Notes under the pieces: generated by a model | The model's database searches: none | What the model was told of the DNA's origin: nothing | Seen by the model: the letters and a program-made list of their open reading frames with translations, nothing else | Source: Treponema sp. | Lineage (GTDB): Bacteria > Spirochaetota > Spirochaetia > Treponematales > Breznakiellaceae | Assembly: GCA_031278715.1 (NCBI GenBank) | Contig: JAITJW010000013.1 | Location: 1-44,053 of the forward strand | DNA length: 44,053 nucleotides | Reading direction: 5' to 3' | Program-made: the position numbers and the translations under genes | Shown: piece by piece, positions 8,744 to 16,283 of the stretch | Position numbering within the stretch: the stretch's first letter is position 1 | How the letters are laid out: every line of letters starts with the position of its first letter

Positions 8744-9324
8744 TCCCCAAAGCAGCGCCGGGCTTCTTGCCGTATCTGTTCCACTGCAGTCTGGTAATTC
8801 TCCCTGAGGGCGTTCATGTTCTGGTTGTAGAAGCTGACAAACTCCGGATCCTGGAACGGATCAAGCTGGACCTGCCGCCCGTAGCGCCGGGACAGTTCTT
8901 CTTCCTTGGCCCGGAGTTTTGGTTCGTACTGCCGCCGGATAGCCTTGTCGTACTGGTCTGCCTCGTCCAGATAACGGGAAATAATCTGGGTGAACTGTTT
9001 GTAGCGCCCGGAAAAATGTCCGTCGGAGATGACGGCCCCCAGGCCCTTACCCACGGCCTGTATCCGCTGTCCGTCGTCTTTGGTAAGGGGAAGGGTGATC
9101 TGGGACAGGAGAACCTCGAAGATCCCCTGTCTAAGGCTTTCCCGCTGTTCCCGGGGGGTCTTTTTTATGGTTTCCTCAAGGCTACGGGAAGGATCGCCGA
9201 GGAATTCATTGGCGATCTTTTTACCCTGTTGCCTTGCTTCAAACTGGCCGATGCTGTCCTTGTCGCCTTTTACCGATTCAGTCCGTTCCAGTGCGATTTC
9301 CACCGCGCTTTTTATTCTTCCCAT
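8740..9324 (-). CDS. Conserved-looking hypothetical protein, mostly helical
   Basis: 194 residues, no family recognised with confidence. Highly charged, rich in Glu, Lys, Gln and Arg, with no signal peptide or membrane segment; predicted largely alpha-helical/coiled coil (the SRYLDEADQYDKAIRRQYEP region). Start ATG follows GAAGGAG with good spacing. It is the first gene of a minus-strand run with dam (80 bases downstream) and the alpha-xylosidase. Cytoplasmic and possibly a structural or regulatory protein, but nothing in the sequence shows a function. Confidence 0.7.
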   Translation of the reverse strand: MGRIKSAVEIALERTESVKGDKDSIGQFEARQQGKKIANEFLGDPSRSLEETIKKTPREQRESLRQGIFEVLLSQITLPLTKDDGQRIQAVGKGLGAVISDGHFSGRYKQFTQIISRYLDEADQYDKAIRRQYEPKLRAKEEELSRRYGRQVQLDPFQDPEFVSFYNQNMNALRENYQTAVEQIRQEARRCFGD

Positions 9325-9381
9325 TGAGAAACTCCTTCGTTTTATCTAAAATACGTAGAATAATCGTGAAATTCAAGGAGG

Positions 9382-9890
9382 ATGTTCTTATACCTGGGTA
9401 TCCGGTTCTTCCCGCCCCTGCTTGCGGGGGTTGTTATTTCGGGCATCCTGGCGGCGTCCATTCAAGAAAGACGCCAGTGAGGTTCTGGTTATGTGGGTAG
9501 CCCGGATCACCATGCTGGCGCTTACGGTCTTCGGGGTCGCCATTGCCCTTTCGGACAATCAGTCCATTTTCCGGGTGGTCTCCTACGCCTGGGCCGGGCT
9601 GGGCGCCTGTTTTGGTCCCCTGATACTTTTCAGCCTGTTCTGGAAACGGACCACCTTCCCCGCGGCGGTGGCGGGCATGCTTTCAGGCGGTGTGGTAATG
9701 ATATTGCGGTGTGGTAGTGATATTGTGGAAGAATGTTATCAGCGGCTTCGGCGGGATCTTTGCCGTCTACGAACTGCTCCCCGCCTTTATCATTTCCACC
9801 CTGGTGATCCTGCTGGTAAGCCTTTTGACTAGAAAGCCCTCCGCGGACATTGAAGCGGAATTTGAAAAGGCCAGGATCACGGAATTCTGA
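9382..9890 (+). pseudogene. putP: Decayed sodium:proline symporter (PutP/SSF), C-terminal remnant
   Basis: Three frame-shifted pieces of the C-terminal part of a PutP-like transporter. Piece 1 (9382-9480): FFPPLLAGVVISGILAAS, the membrane segment before the STADS motif. Piece 2 (from ~9464, frame +1): SEVLVMWVARI then SYAWAGLGACFGPLILFSLF, a hallmark PutP segment. Piece 3 (from ~9708 to the TGA at 9888-9890): NVISGFGGIFAVYELLPAF and the charged tail. The N-terminal two thirds is missing and roughly 30 residues including STADS are deleted between pieces 1 and 2. Pieces 2 and 3 are split by a 19-bp duplication. The 3' end overlaps the convergent cyclo-ligase gene. Confidence 0.88.
9689..9726. 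repeat. 19-bp tandem duplication inside the putP remnant
   Basis: Units 9689-9707 and 9708-9726 (GGTGTGGTAATGATATTGC and GGTGTGGTAGTGATATTGT) differ at two positions. Nineteen is not a multiple of three, and removing one copy rejoins the PutP frames exactly, so this duplication is the frameshifting lesion. Confidence 0.92.
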
Positions 9891-10521
9891 AAAAGTTTTC
9901 CCCGGTGCAGACGCCGTCCACCCGGAAGTCCCACTGTTCCACCGGGACTTCCGGTATAAGCTGGAAAGGCATGCACAGGCCGATGATCCGGCCGGCGCTT
10001 TCCGGACAGGCCCCTCCTGAAGCCGCAAGGAAGCGGTCGTAGTAGCCCCCGCCCCGTCCCAGCCGGCGGCCCTGTCTGTCGAAGGCCAGGCCGGGGACAA
10101 GAACCAGCGCCGGGGAATCGGCCGGACCGGGAGGTTCAACGGGGGGCGGTTCCCGGATACCGAAGGGGCCCGGTTCCAGGTCCATATCCGAACCCGGGGG
10201 CATGGGCGTTCCGGGACTTTCCCGCGGGAAGACACGGTAGAATTTCAGTTCCCCCGGTCCGTTTCCGTCTGAGCCGATGCGGGGCGCAAAGACCCGTTTT
10301 CCCGCCTCCAGGGCCGTTTCTACCAGGGGCCGGGTATCAATTTCATCAGGCAGTGAAAGAAAGAGGAATACGGTACCGTAGCGGGCCCACAGGGGGCTTT
10401 TTCGCAGCAACGCGGCGGCGGCTTCCCCCTGCATGCGGAAATCCGCGGGGGACACAAGGGAAAGGCGTTTTTTTATTTCACGGCGAAGTGAGGATTTGGG
10501 GGTGGGGGTATCGTGCCGCAC
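9877..10521 (-). CDS. 5-formyltetrahydrofolate cyclo-ligase
   Basis: ATP-dependent conversion of 5-formyl-THF to 5,10-methenyl-THF (MTHFS/YgfA family), a cytosolic step in one-carbon metabolism. 214 residues, slightly longer than the usual ~180-200 because of a Pro-rich insert in the middle (FGIREPPPVEPPG region). Signature block VPGLAFDRQGRRLGRGGGYY (~150-170) carries the GRGGGYYD nucleotide/folate site; the N-terminal basic helix (SSLRREIKKRL) binds ATP phosphate in relatives. It follows the DRTGG gene by 6 bases on the same strand, so the two form a likely operon. Its 3' end overlaps the dead putP. Confidence 0.92.
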   Translation of the reverse strand: MRHDTPTPKSSLRREIKKRLSLVSPADFRMQGEAAAALLRKSPLWARYGTVFLFLSLPDEIDTRPLVETALEAGKRVFAPRIGSDGNGPGELKFYRVFPRESPGTPMPPGSDMDLEPGPFGIREPPPVEPPGPADSPALVLVPGLAFDRQGRRLGRGGGYYDRFLAASGGACPESAGRIIGLCMPFQLIPEVPVEQWDFRVDGVCTGENFFRIP

Positions 10522-10527
10522 TCCGGC

Positions 10528-10884
10528 CTAGATACGGCGGGTGCCGCCGGTTTTAAGGCCCGCCTCGTAGAGCTTGCCGCAGGCGATAAACATGGGTAGT
10601 TTGGTGCCCCCCAGGATAATATCGGCCCCCGCCGCCATGTCGATCATATCCCGGCTGGGGCTTTTCCCCCGCACAAAGATGATGCTGCGAATATCCAATA
10701 GTTCCGCGGTACGGATAACCTGGGGGTTCACCAGCCCGGTAAGAAGCAGTACCCGGTCCTTTACGAATGCCATTACATCACTCATCAGATCTGCGCCGCA
10801 GGCGGAGACTATGTCCAGGCCGGCCTTCTCCTCCCCCGTGTAGAACTGTCCTTCCAGGATTTCAACAGCATCCGCTACGGTCAT
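10528..10884 (-). CDS. DRTGG-domain protein
   Basis: About 118 residues. Start preferred at ATG 10884 (MTVADAVEIL), which has GGGGGA six to eight bases upstream; an ATG at 10896 would add four residues. The whole protein fits a stand-alone DRTGG domain: GADLMSDVMAF, LLLTGLVNPQVIRTAE and the RGKSPSRDMIDMA segment are typical. DRTGG domains occur beside CBS domains and in phosphotransacetylases, and stand-alone forms often accompany hydrogenase or redox-sensing genes; the ligand is not known. Upstream of and tightly linked to the folate cyclo-ligase. Confidence 0.75.
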   Translation of the reverse strand: MTVADAVEILEGQFYTGEEKAGLDIVSACGADLMSDVMAFVKDRVLLLTGLVNPQVIRTAELLDIRSIIFVRGKSPSRDMIDMAAGADIILGGTKLPMFIACGKLYEAGLKTGGTRRI

Positions 10885-10999
10885 AGTTTCCCCCATTCAT
10901 ATTATTTTAGAAGATAACACCAAACCGGGTTTTAAGCAAGAATAACGGACAAAATCGAAGCGCCATGCGTGGCCGACCCGTATATATCAGGGGGTATAC

Positions 11000-12619
11000 A
11001 TGCGGGTATTTAGCTACGTGCCCTTTGGGGCTTCGGGGATCGTGATCAAGGTGGAGGTGGATGTAAGGCGGGGTATTCCGGGGGTTGATATTACCGGTCT
11101 TGCGGAGGGGGCGGTGCGGGAGGCGCGGGAACGGGTCAGGGCGGCCTTCCGCAATTCAGACTACCGGTTTCCCCTGGACCGGGTTCTTATCAACCTGGCC
11201 CCCGCGGGACTGCGGAAGGATGGCGCCGCCCTGGATCTGCCCATCGCCCTGGCGGTGATGTGCGCGACGGGGCTGGCCCCCCAGGAAGAGGCGGTGATGG
11301 TGTTGGGAGAACTGGAACTTTCCGGTACGGTACGGCCCGTGCGGGGGGTACTGGCCGCGGTAGCCGCGGGGATTGGGGAGGGTATCGGCGATTTCATTGT
11401 TCCCTGGGAGAACGCCGGGGAGGCGGAGGTTCTGGTACGGGAACACGGTTCTATCCGGATAGCCCCGGTAACGACGCTGCGGGAAGCCCTGCATGTTCTG
11501 GTGGTCCGCTCGGAAACCGGAACCCTGCCGGTTTCGGCGTTTTCCCCGGAATATTCCGGCGGGGAATCCGTCCGGGGAAACCGCGGGCTTCCAGCCGTGT
11601 GGGGGGATTTTTCCGAGGTACGGGGCCAGGACAGGTACAAACGGGCCCTGGAACTAGCCGCCGCCGGGGGGCATAACCTCTTGGTTTTCGGCCCCCCCGG
11701 GGCCGGTAAGACCATGCTTGCCCGGCGCTTGCCTGCGATTATGGCCGGTTTGACAAGTGATGAGGCGGTAGAAGTAACCCGGCTTCACAGCCTGGCGGGG
11801 TGTTTTGACAGGAAATCCCGGGAAAGCGGGGATTTTAGCCTTATTACCCGCCCTCCCTTCCGCTCTCCCCACCATTCCGCCAGTGCGGAAGGTATTCTGG
11901 GGGGCGGCAGGATGGTACGGCCCGGGGAGATAAGCCTTGCCCACCTGGGAGTACTTTTTCTGGACGAGGCCCCGGAATTCCGTTCCACCGTACTTCAGGC
12001 CCTGCGGGAGCCTCTGGAAGATCGGGTGATTACGATATCCCGCGCTGAATCTTCGATTCGGCTACCCGCAGCTTTCCAGCTGATCATGGCCGCCAACGCC
12101 TGTCCCTGCGGCAGACTGGGCGCGCGGGGCGGGGATCCGTCCTCCGGCCAGGTATGCCTGTGCAGCCCTGAAGAGGTAAACCGCTATTGGCGGCGTTTCG
12201 GTTCGGCCCTGCTGGACCGGATTGAACTGCGGGTCCCGGTGATTCCTCCCGGCCTTGGGGAGATAACGGGGCGCCCCGGTGAAACCAGCGCCGTCATCGC
12301 CGGGCGGGTTATCCGGGCGGTGGAAATACAGCGGGACCGGCTGGGCGCTCTGCCGGAACAGCCCTGCCGCAATGCACGGCTCCCGGCGGGCCTGGTGGAA
12401 CGGTACTGCCCCCTTTCCGGCCGCGCAAGGCAGGCCCTTGGAATCGCCGTATCCCGCCTTGCCCTTTCCGGCCGGGCCTACCACAGTATTCTCCGTCTGG
12501 CCCGGACCATTGCCGATCTTGAAGGCCAGGATAGCATTGACAAGGTTCACGTACTGGAGGCGGTGGAACATCGCCGCCGGGGGGATGACCCTTACGACAT
12601 ACTAGCGGAAGGCTGCTAG
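11000..12619 (+). CDS. comM: ComM/YifB-type Mg-chelatase-like AAA+ ATPase
   Basis: 539 residues, a little over the usual ~500. Hexameric helicase/branch-migration ATPase that in transformable bacteria helps integrate foreign DNA; its role in spirochaetes is not established. N-terminal Lon-substrate-like domain (FGASGIVIKVEVDVRRGIPG...), then the ChlI-like AAA+ domain with Walker A GPPGAGKTML, Walker B VLFLDEAPEF and the sensor segment MAANACPCG with the usual Cys. Start ATG preceded by AGGGGGTATAC. The last residues LAEGC and the TAG stop are encoded by units 1-2 of the 14-bp repeat array beginning at 12602, so the natural C-terminus has been replaced or trimmed there. Confidence 0.95.
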   Translation: MRVFSYVPFGASGIVIKVEVDVRRGIPGVDITGLAEGAVREARERVRAAFRNSDYRFPLDRVLINLAPAGLRKDGAALDLPIALAVMCATGLAPQEEAVMVLGELELSGTVRPVRGVLAAVAAGIGEGIGDFIVPWENAGEAEVLVREHGSIRIAPVTTLREALHVLVVRSETGTLPVSAFSPEYSGGESVRGNRGLPAVWGDFSEVRGQDRYKRALELAAAGGHNLLVFGPPGAGKTMLARRLPAIMAGLTSDEAVEVTRLHSLAGCFDRKSRESGDFSLITRPPFRSPHHSASAEGILGGGRMVRPGEISLAHLGVLFLDEAPEFRSTVLQALREPLEDRVITISRAESSIRLPAAFQLIMAANACPCGRLGARGGDPSSGQVCLCSPEEVNRYWRRFGSALLDRIELRVPVIPPGLGEITGRPGETSAVIAGRVIRAVEIQRDRLGALPEQPCRNARLPAGLVERYCPLSGRARQALGIAVSRLALSGRAYHSILRLARTIADLEGQDSIDKVHVLEAVEHRRRGDDPYDILAEGC

Positions 12620-12755
12620 CGGAAGGCTGCTAGCGGAAGGCTGCTAGCGGAAGGTTGCTAGTGGAAGGCTGCTAGTGGAAGGCTGCTAGCGGAAGGCTGC
12701 TAGCGGAAGGCTGCTAGCGGAAGGCTGCTGGCGGGAGCTTGCTAGCAGGAGCCTG
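12602..12755. repeat. 14-bp tandem array with CTAG in nearly every unit
   Basis: Eleven units of CTAGCGGAAGGCTG, nearly identical, the last two degenerate. The array fills the whole gap between convergent comM and the PHP gene. The comM TAG lies in unit 2 (12617-12619) and the PHP stop in unit 11 (complement of 12742-12744). CTAG is self-complementary and 14 is not a multiple of three, so successive units place stops in all six frames. The unit contains AGGCTGCTAG, the arm of the hairpin at 5381-5457. Confidence 0.97.
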
Positions 12756-13710
12756 ACAGCGGAGCTGACAGCTCCGGTATGGCCTCCAGTATCGAATCTT
12801 CGATTGGCCGGCCTGCGCAACTGTGCCCCAGGGAACGGCCGGGCCGGTTTTCCCCGTGGAAATCACTGCCGGCGCTGACGTAAAGCCCCAATTCCCGGGC
12901 TATCTCCTCCAGGCGGCGGCACTCCCGCAGTTTGGCAGTGGGGTGCCATGCCTCAATACCCGCAAGCCCCCGGTTTTTCAGGTCTTCAAACAGGGCCGGG
13001 AGACGATTCAGGGACACATAAAGGGACATGGGGTGGGCCAGTACCGGCAGCCCCCCGGATTCCCGGATAAGGGCCTGGGCCTCGTCAAAGTCCAGCCCGG
13101 CCTTGGGGACGTAAAGGGGCTTTCCCGGCGTCAGGTATCGCTCAAAAGCCTGTTCCTGGTTCTTTACAATTCCCCGTTTAATCAGCAGGGCGGCAAAGTG
13201 GGGCCGTCCTATCGAGGGGACCGGCCCGGCGTTTTTTGTGCTGGACTTCTCCCCCAACTTGGCCGCAGAATCCCTCTGAGCAAGTAACAACAGATCTTCC
13301 CAGCCGGCATCCAGCCCCATTCGCCTTACACGCTCCAGAATTTCCCGGTTCCGCTCCTCCCGCAGCCGTGAAAGCCCGGCCACCGCCTCGATAAACGCGG
13401 GGCTTGGCCGGCTGATCCCCAGCCCCAACAGGTGGAATTGGCCGGCATACGGGTGGTTTATTTCAATCTCAATCCCCGGAATGAAGCGGATACCAAGTGA
13501 TTCCGCTTCATTTCTTGCAAACGATAGTCCCTTAATGCTATCATGATCGGTAAGGGCTATAGCGGAAATTCCAAGGCGGACCGCTTCTCTGATAAGTGAA
13601 ACCGGACTTAGGCTCCCGTCCGAAGCGTTTGAGTGGGTATGCAGGTCTATCATTGCAGTCATTATGGGCCTAAAACTTAAGGAATGATAACGGGGTTCTC
13701 GTTGAAACAT
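12742..13710 (-). CDS. PHP-domain metal-dependent phosphoesterase (TrpH/RNase AM type)
   Basis: Up to 322 residues. PHP family; E. coli RNase AM (TrpH) is a 5'-3' exonuclease on RNA and phosphorylated nucleotides, so a nuclease or phosphatase activity is expected. Metal-binding motifs: IDLHTHSNASDGS, ALTDHDSIKG, PGIEIEI, LPVLAHPM and SAGSDFHGE. The core starts at MIDLHTHS; ATGs at 13653 (best fit to family N-termini) and 13662 compete with 13710, and none has a good ribosome binding site. There is an insert of low complexity around LGEKSSTKNAGPVPS. The C-terminus LSGSC and its stop come from the tandem array shared with comM. Confidence 0.88.
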   Translation of the reverse strand: MFQREPRYHSLSFRPIMTAMIDLHTHSNASDGSLSPVSLIREAVRLGISAIALTDHDSIKGLSFARNEAESLGIRFIPGIEIEINHPYAGQFHLLGLGISRPSPAFIEAVAGLSRLREERNREILERVRRMGLDAGWEDLLLLAQRDSAAKLGEKSSTKNAGPVPSIGRPHFAALLIKRGIVKNQEQAFERYLTPGKPLYVPKAGLDFDEAQALIRESGGLPVLAHPMSLYVSLNRLPALFEDLKNRGLAGIEAWHPTAKLRECRRLEEIARELGLYVSAGSDFHGENRPGRSLGHSCAGRPIEDSILEAIPELSAPLSGSC

Positions 13711-13800
13711 AGCATCGCCAACGGTTTTTCCGGAATTACGTTTTTTGGAAGCTTTGTCCTGCGCTTTTCCTCCGGCGGGGAAAGAGGGTAGGGGGGCTTA

Positions 13801-14763
13801 ATGCCGAAAACCTTTCAGTTCCGGGCCGGATCAGTAATCTATTTTAAGGGGGATCCGGCGGACAAGGTGTTTATCCTTCAAAGCGGCATGGTAAACCTGG
13901 TCTATCAGGACATGGAAACGGGAAACGACATGCACGATATGGTCCAGCGGGGGGAATTTTTTGGGGTAAAGTCCGCCCTGGGCCGCTACGCACGGGAAGA
14001 AAACGCCGTAAGCCTTAAAGATTCCACGGTTATGGCCTTTTCGATCCCCGAATTTGAGCAGATCGCCATGACCAATACCCGGATTGTCATGAAGATGCTG
14101 ACCGTTTTTTCCACCCAGCTGCGGCGGGTCCACCGGCAGCTTGCCATTCTGCTCAAAACCGACGAGCAAAATCCCGAGGCCGGACTGTTCAATGTGGGGG
14201 AATACTACCTTAGGCAAAAACGTTACACGTATGCCCGGTATGTTTTTAACCGCTATCTGGCCTACTATCCATCGGGGAAAAATATCGCCGCCGTGGAGTC
14301 AAATTTAGAACGGGTGGAGCGCATCCTCAGTTCCGGTACTGAAGACGGCGGCAGCGCGCCTGCGCGTTCGCCTAAAAAAGACGATCCTTCAGCCGCCTAC
14401 TACGATGCCCTGAACCTGATGACACAGGAAAAATACCAGCAGGCCTGCCTTGCCTTTAAGCACGTCGAGGAGAACTACGGGCAAAGTGAATGGGCGGCAA
14501 AAAGCGCCTTTGAAATTGGCCGCTGCCTCCATATACTTAACAAATTTCCGGAGTGCATTAACTATTATACCGACATGCTGAACCGGTATCCCCGGCATCC
14601 CGATCTGCGGGAGACGGTATTTTATATTGGCCGGTCCAATGAGCGGCTGGGGAAAAAAGAACAGGCCGCAGCTTTTTATAAAAAAGTCCTGTCCATGCCC
14701 GCGCCCGGAGGGGATGGCGTAACGGTTAAGGCAAAACGCGCTCTTGAGGACCTGGAGGGATAA
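13801..14763 (+). CDS. Cyclic-nucleotide-binding domain protein with TPR repeats
   Basis: 320 residues, cytoplasmic. Residues ~5-115 form a CRP-like cNMP beta-roll (FRAGSVIYFKGDPADKVFIL, then MVQRGEFFGVKSALG). The phosphate-binding cassette is divergent, so nucleotide binding is not assured. A charged linker (residues ~180-197) leads to TPR-like helices, including AKSAFEIGRCLHILNKFPEC and YIGRSNERLGKKEQAAAFYK, resembling BamD/YbgF-type repeats. There is no DNA-binding domain. Start ATG follows AGGGGGGCTTA. The next gene begins 1 base after its stop and is a second cNMP protein, so the pair forms an operon and may act together as sensor and regulator. Confidence 0.85.
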   Translation: MPKTFQFRAGSVIYFKGDPADKVFILQSGMVNLVYQDMETGNDMHDMVQRGEFFGVKSALGRYAREENAVSLKDSTVMAFSIPEFEQIAMTNTRIVMKMLTVFSTQLRRVHRQLAILLKTDEQNPEAGLFNVGEYYLRQKRYTYARYVFNRYLAYYPSGKNIAAVESNLERVERILSSGTEDGGSAPARSPKKDDPSAAYYDALNLMTQEKYQQACLAFKHVEENYGQSEWAAKSAFEIGRCLHILNKFPECINYYTDMLNRYPRHPDLRETVFYIGRSNERLGKKEQAAAFYKKVLSMPAPGGDGVTVKAKRALEDLEG

Positions 14764-14764
14764 G

Positions 14765-15406
14765 ATGGCCAGTGGTTTAGAGTCCTTTGAACGCTTTGCC
14801 AGAACATTCACGGCGGGGGAAATTATTTTTTCAGAATTTGAACCCGGCGATAATTTTTATGTGATTCAGTCCGGCCGGGTCCACCTGGTAAAGATCATCG
14901 GCGATTTTGAAAAAACCCTGGATATTATCGGTCCTCCGGATATGTTCGGCGAGATGGCGATTCTTGAGAATTCCTCCCGTTCGGCCACCGCCATTGCCCT
15001 GGACAACGTGAAGGTGCTGGAATTCAACGCAAGGAATTTTGAGGTTCTTCTGTTGGGAAATCCCCAGATTGCCCTGCGGCTCCTGCGGATGTTCTGCAAG
15101 CGGATCTACGACGCCAAACGGCGTTTTATGACTCTTGTTTTAAGCGATCCGCAGGCTAAAATTGCCGACGTGTTTTTGATGTTCGATGAAACCCAGCCGA
15201 ATATTGACAAAACCACGGAAAAAAGGGAATTTGAAGCCACGGTGGATAATATCGCCCAATGGGCAGGGATGGGCGTAAAAGAAACCCGTGATATTATCCA
15301 GCATTTTGTTTCCCAGCACCGGCTTGAGATACACACCGGCAGAATCGTGGTAAAAAACATTAACGATTTTTCCCGTTTCGTCAATTCCAGGAGAAACAAA
15401 CTGTAG
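14765..15406 (+). CDS. Crp/Fnr-family transcriptional regulator
   Basis: About 213 residues. Start at ATG 14765 (MASGLESFERF), preceded by GGAGGGATAAG. N-terminal cNMP domain: FTAGEIIFSEFEPGDNFYVI and the phosphate-cassette region MFGEMAILENSSRSATA, close to the consensus FGE(x)AL...R-A, so cAMP or a similar ligand is plausible. C-terminal winged helix of the Crp_2 type, with DNIAQWAGMGVKETRDIIQH as the helix-turn-helix. It follows the cNMP-TPR gene with a 1-base gap. A large hairpin closes the operon at 15410. Confidence 0.92.
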   Translation: MASGLESFERFARTFTAGEIIFSEFEPGDNFYVIQSGRVHLVKIIGDFEKTLDIIGPPDMFGEMAILENSSRSATAIALDNVKVLEFNARNFEVLLLGNPQIALRLLRMFCKRIYDAKRRFMTLVLSDPQAKIADVFLMFDETQPNIDKTTEKREFEATVDNIAQWAGMGVKETRDIIQHFVSQHRLEIHTGRIVVKNINDFSRFVNSRRNKL

Positions 15407-15409
15407 CGT

Positions 15410-15446
15410 GCGGCTGTTTCAAAACATGCGGTTTTGAAACAGCCGC
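15410..15446. repeat. 16-bp perfect hairpin after the crp-like gene
   Basis: GCGGCTGTTTCAAAAC (15410-15425) and its exact complement (15431-15446) flank a five-base loop. The T run only comes at about 15472, so it is not a classic terminator, although it may stop transcription. It shares the GGCTGTTYCAAAA core with the hairpin at 27312-27361. Confidence 0.85.
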
Positions 15447-15493
15447 AGATCAATGACCCGGTTGGGTTTGAAATTTTTTTTAAGGAGTGAACG

Positions 15494-16213
15494 ATGAAAG
15501 TGAGTATGATGGTTTGTGTGGCGGGGATTTTCTGCGCGGCGGCGCTGATTTCCTGCGCCGGTTCTTCCGTCAGGAAGGAAGGACCTACCGGCAGTATCGA
15601 GGGAACCGGCGCGGAGGCGCCCAGGACCTCGACCAGCATCGAGCGGATCCGGGTAGACTACCAGGGCGCGGTAACCGGTTCGGAAATACCCGCCTGGGTG
15701 CAGGCGGCCATTGATTTTGATGCAGAGTCTCTGCAGCGCCTGCCCGGTTTTGAGGGAAAAGTCGTCATAGTTGACTACGGCGTCGGGCAAAACCTGGAAC
15801 TCCTGCGTTCCCTGGTAAACAATTTTAATATCCAGGCTTCGGTGGCCCGGCGGATCAGCAATTATGTGGAGGCCAGTTTCGGCGCTGAGCAGCTGGGGGA
15901 CAAGAACACTGCGGAAAACAGGAGTTTTGTGGAGGAGGTGGTTGCCACGTTTTCACGGGTAGAGATCAACGGCCTTGCCAGGGAGAAGGAATACTGGGTT
16001 AAACTTCGTGCCCTTGACCGCGGAAAGAAGACTGAGACTGAACAGTATTACTACTATGTACTCTATTCGATTCCCGAACAGCTTCTGAATGAGCAGGTAG
16101 CCCGTGCGATGAACAATATCCCCGCCAAGACCCGTGACCAGGAGGAGATCCGCGCCAATGTGGAAGATGCGATGAGGCAGGCGGCCTACAACAGTGTTGA
16201 GGAAGGCAGCTGA
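15494..16213 (+). CDS. LPP20-like lipoprotein
   Basis: 239 residues. A lipoprotein signal peptide with lipobox LISC puts the acylated Cys at about residue 21, so the mature protein should be membrane-anchored and periplasm-facing. The remaining sequence resembles LPP20/outer-membrane lipoprotein domains: IPAWVQAAIDFD, then a helical region with NYVEASFGAEQL and YYYVLYSIPEQLLNEQV. A Gly/Glu/Thr-rich linker follows the Cys, as in surface lipoproteins. Strong ribosome binding site TAAGGAGTGAACG before the ATG. Exact role unknown. Confidence 0.82.
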   Translation: MKVSMMVCVAGIFCAAALISCAGSSVRKEGPTGSIEGTGAEAPRTSTSIERIRVDYQGAVTGSEIPAWVQAAIDFDAESLQRLPGFEGKVVIVDYGVGQNLELLRSLVNNFNIQASVARRISNYVEASFGAEQLGDKNTAENRSFVEEVVATFSRVEINGLAREKEYWVKLRALDRGKKTETEQYYYYVLYSIPEQLLNEQVARAMNNIPAKTRDQEEIRANVEDAMRQAAYNSVEEGS

Positions 16214-16252
16214 CGCTCCCGGTTTGTTGTGCTTTGCGCTTAAAACACCTGT

Positions 16253-16265
16253 AACAGGCTGCCAG
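16253..16265 (+). repeat. Copy of the dispersed motif AACAGGCTGCCAG
   Basis: Exact match to AACAGGCTGYYAG in the 70-base gap between the convergent lipoprotein and NYN genes. It is a single half-site without an opposite arm nearby. Confidence 0.6.
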
Positions 16266-16283
16266 TGCGCGGCGGTTAAGCGG

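Noticed and set aside
12602-12755. CRISPR array
   Set aside because: Units are 14 bp and contiguous, with no unique spacers; no cas genes are nearby.
15410-15446. Classic intrinsic terminator
   Set aside because: The stem is strong but no T run follows directly; the nearest is about 25 bases later.
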